A stretch of DNA of 10,375 nucleotides from Planctomycetaceae bacterium (GTDB lineage: Bacteria > Planctomycetota > Planctomycetia > Pirellulales > Thermoguttaceae), in contig JAISQS010000302.1 in the NCBI GenBank assembly GCA_031274045.1, forward strand, positions 1 through 10,375, given 5' to 3'. The position numbers and the translations under genes are program-made. Below the pieces are notes generated by a model that saw only the letters and a list, made by a program, of their open reading frames with translations, had not been told where the DNA came from and made no database searches. Shown one piece after another: positions 6,293-10,375 of this stretch (within the stretch, counting starts at the first letter, position 1; the number at the start of each line of letters is the position of its first letter).

Positions 6293-7574
6293 TTACGGAC
6301 GTTTTGATTCGTCTCCGTTGCGGCTTCCGATTGCGCCCCAAACTCCGAACGGCGATGTACCGGAACGAACACAAATCGCATTCGGATCACCCCAATCGAT
6401 CGAGTTTGCAATGAACTGAACACTACCATCGCCGAATCCAACTTGACAACCGTTAGTGTGATTGCTTGTTGGCGGAATGAGTGCAGGCGCACCGTCATCG
6501 TTATTTGAAATACAACTCGGAGAGTTCGGAGGAAGAATCGTATTGACCCACGTAAATGGAGTGCCGCCATCAATCCATCGTGATGCTGATTTAGATACTA
6601 CCCCGTAAATAGAATCGCTTTCAGTAACCATGTTTGCACTGTTGGGATATTTCCCGCTGCTGTCCTTGTAGTCAAAACATTTCTTTGGATCGAATCCGCT
6701 TGTTTCGCAACTGTTGTAATTATTGTTTGGAAAAACACCTGATACGCTGTAAACGATACCGGCGATGATAGGTCTTGGTGGTATTGAACCTTGACTACTT
6801 GATCTTTCGCTTGCAAGAACGGTGTTACTTGTACCGTCAGTGATATCGTCGAGTGAAATTGCTTTTTGCGGTTGAAATGTGCCGCGTGAGTAAAAGCCGT
6901 TTTCTTCGTTGGTATCATTCCGCGATACGAGCGCGTAATCGCCCGCACTAACTGCATAATTTCCGCGTTTACAACTTCCCGTACCCGGATTATCAGCAAA
7001 CCCGTCTGAAGGACAAAAGAAACCTTTGATGACTATCCCGCGATTTGTTGTATTATTCCATGAAGCGGTGGTTGCCATCGTTGTTTGAATCGAGTCGTAC
7101 AAAGCAGATTGTTCCATGTATGGCAACATGAATACAAACGCACTGTAACGCCGTCCGGTTCTATTGATTGGTGTTGCTGTTGTTGTAAAAGTTGAGTCGG
7201 TGCCTTGCGGTAGGAGTTGATTAACATCAACATGCGCGTGGATTGCAATCCCGATCTGTCTGAGATTATTTGAGCAAGCCATACGTTGCGACGCTTCACG
7301 CGCAGCTTGAACAGCAGGCAAAAGAATCGCAATCAACACCCCAATTATCGCTATCACAACAAGAAGCTCAACAAGAGTAAAACCAAAATACGCCGCAAGA
7401 GAAAGCTTAGAATTGAGCCGCGCAGACCCAACACAACAAGAAGGTCGAAAGTAACTACCAGCTTTACTTGACTGGCATACCCCCCCCCCCCCCCCCTATT
7501 TTAACATTTTCAATTTCGACCTTAAAATTAGCCGAAATTTTTTGAAAAACCGACGTTGAATTTGTCTTTTTCAT
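6293..7574 (-). CDS. DUF1559 prepilin-like protein B, split by a poly-G tract (possible phase-variable gene)
   Basis: The body reads in one frame from 7495 down to TAA at 6293-6295. It contains YFG|FTLVELLVVIAIIG (cleavage after the Gly), LLPAVQAAREASQRMACSNN, and H-X9-DG (HTNGCQVGFGDG, 55 residues from the end), ending GVWGAIGSRNGDE: a full DUF1559 protein. The first start in this frame, GTG at 7357, falls inside the membrane helix and would remove the prepilin signal, so it is not credible. The ATG at 7574 (MKKTNSTSVFQK) has AGGAG at 7584-7588 and the same start context as protein A. It is followed by 25 codons, then 17 G (7480-7496), and in the present sequence stops at 7464-7466. The body frame has TAG at 7496-7498. 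Removing one G (or adding two) joins both into about 426 residues with a 64-residue leader containing five glycines. Confidence 0.85.
7480..7496. repeat. Homopolymer tract, 17 C (+) / 17 G (coding strand)
   Basis: An uninterrupted run of 17 C lies between GGCATA and TATTTT. It falls inside the leader region of DUF1559 gene B and decides whether the ribosome-bound start is in frame with the body. Runs of this length are prone to slipped-strand change in vivo and to length error in sequencing and assembly. Confidence 0.9.
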
Positions 7575-7583
7575 AATCTTTTT

Positions 7584-7588
7584 CTCCT
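7584..7588 (-). promoter_or_regulatory. Ribosome binding site that fixes the start of DUF1559 B
   Basis: AGGAG on the minus strand lies 9 bases before ATG 7574. The context AGGAGAAAAAGATTATGAAAAAG is nearly the same as that of DUF1559 A at 6146-6136 (AGGAG, A-rich spacer, ATTATGAAAAAG), so both genes use a shared initiation region. This is the main reason to prefer 7574 over the GTG at 7357. Confidence 0.75.
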
Positions 7589-7839
7589 AAAATTTGTTTG
7601 TTACTGTTGACCGAAATGAACCAAATCACCGCCGCACAAATTCACTTTGTTACTATCTGCTCAATTTGCGCAACAATAATTCTTACACTGAATCCGACCA
7701 CCATGATCGAACCCAAACATCAAAACCGCGCGGATTATATTCTATTCCGCAAAATAAAACAATACCATCTTTAGCAAACACCAATATTTTTTTTTGAGAC
7801 ACAAAATAATCGAAATAATCCGCCAAAACGGATTGGAAC

Positions 7840-7912
7840 ATGCCTGCCGCGAAGCAAACAGGAACGCAGGCATCCCGCCCGCGTTCCAGTCCGTCGCCGC
7901 TGCGCGGCGAAC
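7840..7912. repeat. GC-rich nested palindromes, REP-like
   Basis: Three overlapping inverted repeats: ATGCCTGC (7840-7847) with GCAGGCAT (7866-7873); GGAACGC (7861-7867) with GCGTTCC (7881-7887); TCGCCGC-TGC-GCGGCGA (7894-7910). The block is much richer in GC than its surroundings. This form is typical of dispersed extragenic palindromes. Confidence 0.55.
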
Positions 7913-8157
7913 TTATGTGGTATAACGAGACGTTGCCGTCGGCGGTTGGTTGCCTACCTTACGTTGCCGGTGCATTTCATGTTCCACTTGAATTGATTGT
8001 GTATGATTTTATTGGGAGAAACTTTTGTAGCGGTTGCGATGTTTTTATGTTTTTTTTCGATACTTTGCAAATAAAAAAATTTTTATCGACAAATAAATTG
8101 GTTCATCTTATCTCTTTGTCGGCAAACGGATGATATTGTACCTGTGTGTGATTTCGC

Positions 8158-8184
8158 GCCGCTGTCGCCGCTGTCGCCGCCGCC
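8158..8184. repeat. Short tandem repeat, 9-bp unit
   Basis: GCCGCTGTC occurs twice in tandem, then GCCGCCGCC, about 140-165 bases upstream of the DUF1598 start. It may be simple slippage; no function is implied. Confidence 0.5.
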
Positions 8185-8323
8185 GATTATTTTAGATTTC
8201 GCAAGTTTCGCGGTAGTGTGGTGAATTATCATTAGCTAGTTGAGCGGCAATATTGAGCGATGTTTTTGAGTGTGGCGGATTTCGTATCTGGTAACAATTG
8301 GATTTTGTCAAACAATAAAAAAT

Positions 8324-9811
8324 ATGAGAAGTTTTAATTTCGAATCGACAAGTTTTCAGTCCAAAGAGGCTGCAATTTTGGTTGGAGGGAAGTCCGCTGT
8401 TGTGTCGGCTTCTTTGTTTTATTTACTGACGGTATTTTTTGTTCAGGCGATTTTTTTGGTGCAGTTTTTTGCGTTCGGAGTTGTTGCGGTTGCGCAAAGT
8501 TCTAACGCGGCTTCCGGGCTTGGAAGCGGTAATTCCGGTGTCTGGATCGATGCGTTCGGTGTGTTGGAAGTGATAACGATTGATGACGGCAAACTTGCCG
8601 CGAAGCAACTTGACGCGGCGCGGAAATCTTATTCGCAATTGTCGCAATCCGTAATGCAAAAGAGCAAATTACGATTCATCTCACTCAAACAACTCGAGCG
8701 CGCGTTCGTGAACGTACAAGGAGTCCCGACGGAGGAGATGCGTTTTCTTGCCGGATTAACGCGGGTGAAGTATCTGTTTTATTTTCCTGATTCGCAGGAG
8801 ATTGTTATTGCCGGACCTGCTGAAGGTTGGTATCCGGGGCCGGAGGGGATGATGGTTGGGCGGACAACGGGAACACCGATTTGTGAGTTGCAAGATTTGG
8901 TTGTTGCTCTTCGTGCGTTTGCGCCGAACAAGGAACCGGTTGATGTTGTCGGATGTTCAATTGACCCGACAAGTGAAGGGAATGCGAATTTACAACGATA
9001 CTTAAAAAGTAATCGCCCCGATCAAAATCGGCTTAATGTATTTGTGGAGGGTTTGCAGCGTAGTTTGGGATTGCAGACGATTCGTGTTGACGGGGTGCCG
9101 TCGACGACTCATGCCGCGCGTGTTATGGTTGCGGCGGATTATAGGATGAAGTTGATTGGTATTGGGCTGGAAAAAAAACCGTCCGGCGTAAACATCACAA
9201 CTTTCATTGCCAAGTCAAGCCTGTCGCCGCAAAGTATAAATCGCCTGCATCGATGGTATTTTGTGCCGGATTATCATTCGGTAATAATGTCAGCGGACAA
9301 AACGGGTATTGAGCTTGTTGGTGATGGTGTGAAGTTGGTCACGGAGGAGGAAGTTGTTGACGCAATTACTGGAAAGCGGACTGCGACAAAAAACGCAAGC
9401 GACAACGCAAGCCTCGAATTCACTCGCAGCTTCACTTCTCAATATCCAAAAATCGCAAAAAAATTACTCGTATACGCACAGTTGAGAAATTTTATTGACA
9501 TGCTCGTTTGCGCCGCGCACATTCAACGAGAAGATTTTTATACAAAAAGCGAATGGACAATGGACGTATTCGGCAACGAAGATAAATACGCCGTCCAAAC
9601 CTACCAAATGCCGAAGTACGTGTTGCCGGCTGTGAATTATAAATTTGAAAACGGGCGAATCGGATTCCCAATCGGCGGAGTTGAAATCGAACCGACAGCC
9701 GCACTCTCAAAAGAAAACGCAAAATTTGAAAACGAAACAAAAAAACCAATCACACAACTACAAAACAAAATAAAAATCGAATTAAAACCTGATCAATGGT
9801 GGTGGGATTGA
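8324..9811 (+). CDS. DUF1598 domain protein, secreted or envelope
   Basis: 495 residues from ATG 8324 (MRSFNFEST). The frame stays open to a GTG at 8270, but neither start has a clear Shine-Dalgarno; 8324 puts a long hydrophobic segment (about residues 23-55, ending GVVAVAQ|SS) nearer the N-terminus as a signal sequence or anchor. The body matches the planctomycete DUF1598 pattern: GVWIDAFGVL, LRFISLKQLERAF, MRFLAGLTRVKYLFYFPDSQ, IVIAGPAEGW, VGRTTGTP, LQDLVVALRAF, VGCSIDPTSEGNANLQ, VAADYRMKLIGIGLE. No catalytic motif is known to me. The order and length are normal for the family. No gene is close enough on either side to suggest an operon. Codon choice turns from G/T-ending to A/C-ending near 9365. 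The protein ends in a tryptophan-rich DQWWWD. Confidence 0.9.
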   Translation: MRSFNFESTSFQSKEAAILVGGKSAVVSASLFYLLTVFFVQAIFLVQFFAFGVVAVAQSSNAASGLGSGNSGVWIDAFGVLEVITIDDGKLAAKQLDAARKSYSQLSQSVMQKSKLRFISLKQLERAFVNVQGVPTEEMRFLAGLTRVKYLFYFPDSQEIVIAGPAEGWYPGPEGMMVGRTTGTPICELQDLVVALRAFAPNKEPVDVVGCSIDPTSEGNANLQRYLKSNRPDQNRLNVFVEGLQRSLGLQTIRVDGVPSTTHAARVMVAADYRMKLIGIGLEKKPSGVNITTFIAKSSLSPQSINRLHRWYFVPDYHSVIMSADKTGIELVGDGVKLVTEEEVVDAITGKRTATKNASDNASLEFTRSFTSQYPKIAKKLLVYAQLRNFIDMLVCAAHIQREDFYTKSEWTMDVFGNEDKYAVQTYQMPKYVLPAVNYKFENGRIGFPIGGVEIEPTAALSKENAKFENETKKPITQLQNKIKIELKPDQWWWD

Positions 9812-9822
9812 TCAACAAGTTC

Positions 9823-10230
9823 GTAATATATCAGCGAAATATCCGCTCTAATCGACCTTATTTATAACCTTATTTTTCCTAACAAAACAACCTTAATAGC
9901 CATTGTATTATCCCAGATAACAAACCTTATTACCTTATTATTTCCAGTTCGTTCTGGGCTTTCGCGTTATTACATTCCGTTAGGAATGTATCGCTCGGTA
10001 GAAAATGAAGTCCCCGCCGGGTCTTTGCATTCCGTAGGAATGCAACCCCGTGACTTGCCCAATGGCGGCATTCCTACGGAATGCTTGTTTGTGTGTGAAC
10101 ATCATTTTCTACCGAGCGATGCAAACCTACGGCTTGCAAAACTAGGATATTACAAAGTTGCTAATGTTGCTTTTGTAAAAAAATAAGGTTTGTTTCACTA
10201 CCGTATTGAGGCTTTTCACTGATATATTAC
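9823..10230. mobile_element. 408-bp nested inverted-repeat element (MITE-like, composite)
   Basis: The outer arms GTAATATATCAGCGAAA (9823-9839) and TTTCACTGATATATTAC (10214-10230) are inverted with one mismatch in 17. A second pair, AACAAACCTTATT (9919-9931) and its exact complement at 10182-10194, lies inside, and a third perfect 19-bp pair (9990-10008 with 10102-10120) lies at the core. The left half carries five copies of ACCTTA(T/A)T (9855, 9868, 9890, 9924, 9932). No transposase and no clear target duplication are seen; it starts 12 bases after the DUF1598 stop. It may be a non-autonomous element with another repeat inserted, or a large structured RNA. Confidence 0.5.
9972..10139. repeat. 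Core palindromic repeat block
   Basis: Perfect arms ATCGCTCGGTAGAAAATGA (9990-10008) and their complement (10102-10120) frame the block. Hairpins are ACATTCC-GTTA-GGAATGT (9972-9989), TTGCATTCC-GTA-GGAATGCAA (10025-10045), GCATTCC-TAC-GGAATGC (10068-10084) and TGCAA..TTGCA (about 10120-10139). The GCATTCC/GGAATGC unit recurs in both orientations. It is GC-richer than the flanks, so it may be an independent repeat placed within the larger element. The 66-residue frame across it (9986-10186) is most likely a product of the repeat. Confidence 0.65.
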
Positions 10231-10266
10231 AACAATTCTTTATTACGACACAGCAGGAGAATCAGG

Positions 10267-10318
10267 AAAGACGCAAAGACAGAAAGCACTGAAAAGAGTT
10301 TTCAGCCTTTACGTCTTT
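10267..10318. terminator. Imperfect stem-loop with T-rich tail
   Basis: CTGAAAA-GAG-TTTTCAG (10289-10305) is a perfect 7-bp hairpin. Outside it AAAGACGCAAAG (10267-10278) pairs with CTTTACGTCTTT (10307-10318) with one mismatch, leaving an unpaired stretch on the left. TTTTTGTG follows on the + strand. It can act as a terminator, but the AAAGACGCAAAG motif also looks like a dispersed repeat family. Confidence 0.4.
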
Positions 10319-10375
10319 TTGTGATTTCCGTGTTGAAAATATAATCGAATTTGGTTTAAAATTATTTTTTCGTCT

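Larger units (their letters stand above)
7589..8323. other. Long non-coding region between divergent genes
   Basis: About 735 bases between the start of DUF1559 B (-) and the DUF1598 gene (+), which should hold both promoters; none could be named with confidence. 7640-7800 is A/C-rich, 8030-8260 is G/T-rich. A small hairpin AATCCG-CCAAAA-CGGATT is at 7817-7834. The GC-rich palindrome and tandem repeat are listed separately. Open frames here look like chance or repeat-derived. Confidence 0.6.

Noticed and set aside
6293..7357. GTG at 7357 as the true start of DUF1559 B
   Set aside because: It would begin inside the hydrophobic helix and remove the Gly|FTLVE cleavage signal that is encoded directly upstream in the same frame.
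7468..7502. TTGACT ... TATTTT flanking the poly-C as a promoter with tract-dependent spacing
   Set aside because: The present spacing is 23 bases, and no credible + strand gene follows within several hundred bases.
7594..7797. 67-residue open frame (+) in the divergent gap
   Set aside because: TTG start, no ribosome binding site, low-complexity Asn/Thr/Arg composition of an A/C-rich stretch.
7840..8133. 97-residue open frame (+)
   Set aside because: It starts exactly in the GC-rich palindrome, has no ribosome binding site, and its composition changes half-way; best explained by the repeat.
8270..8323. GTG at 8270 as the start of the DUF1598 gene
   Set aside because: Possible, but no ribosome binding site, and the ATG at 8324 gives a more usual N-terminus; kept as an alternative only.
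9986..10186. 66-residue open frame (+)
   Set aside because: It runs across the palindromic repeat core; the sequence follows the repeat units and no start signal is present.
9823..10230. CRISPR array
   Set aside because: The repeated units are inverted and unevenly spaced, with no regular repeat-spacer pattern and no cas genes.

Overview
The window looks like a chromosomal piece of a low-GC planctomycete, probably of the Pirellulales/Thermoguttaceae type. The evidence is two genes for DUF1559 prepilin-like proteins (G|FTLVELLV leader, H-X9-DG near the C-terminus) and one for a DUF1598 protein, families largely confined to Planctomycetes. No rRNA, tRNA, CRISPR array or transposase was seen.

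Layout. 1-207 is the 3' end of a cysteine-rich gene (+), followed by a long inverted repeat (222-321) that pairs fully only in the + transcript. 500-2271 is a two-gene + operon with an ATGA overlap: a secreted, membrane-anchored protein of unknown function, then a membrane-anchored C39-like cysteine peptidase. 2539-7574 holds four genes on the minus strand in one direction: DUF1559 protein B, DUF1559 protein A, a secreted GH28-like beta-helix protein, and a UPF0104/YbhN-type membrane protein. Gaps are about 100-160 bp, two of them with strong stem-loops. 7575-8323 is a long non-coding stretch with a GC-rich nested palindrome and a small tandem repeat. 8324-9811 is the DUF1598 gene (+). 9812-10375 is non-coding and holds a 408-bp nested inverted-repeat element that looks like a MITE or a composite repeat, then a second imperfect stem-loop.

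The most notable point is DUF1559 gene B. The only start with a ribosome binding site (ATG at 7574, AGGAG in front) is separated from the prepilin motif by a run of 17 C (17 G on the coding strand). At this length the two parts are one base out of frame; 16 or 19 G would join them. This is the classic shape of a phase-variable contingency locus, although a homopolymer sequencing or assembly error is the main alternative.

A second, wider signal is that several genes change synonymous codon choice along their length: the coding strand is G/T-rich in the 5' part and A/C-rich in the 3' part. The change is clear in the YbhN-like, GH28-like and DUF1598 genes.

Functionally, the minus-strand cluster joins surface/pseudopilin-like proteins to a secreted polysaccharide-active enzyme, a common planctomycete pairing. 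The + operon may be a small envelope proteolysis or peptide-processing unit, but this is inference.
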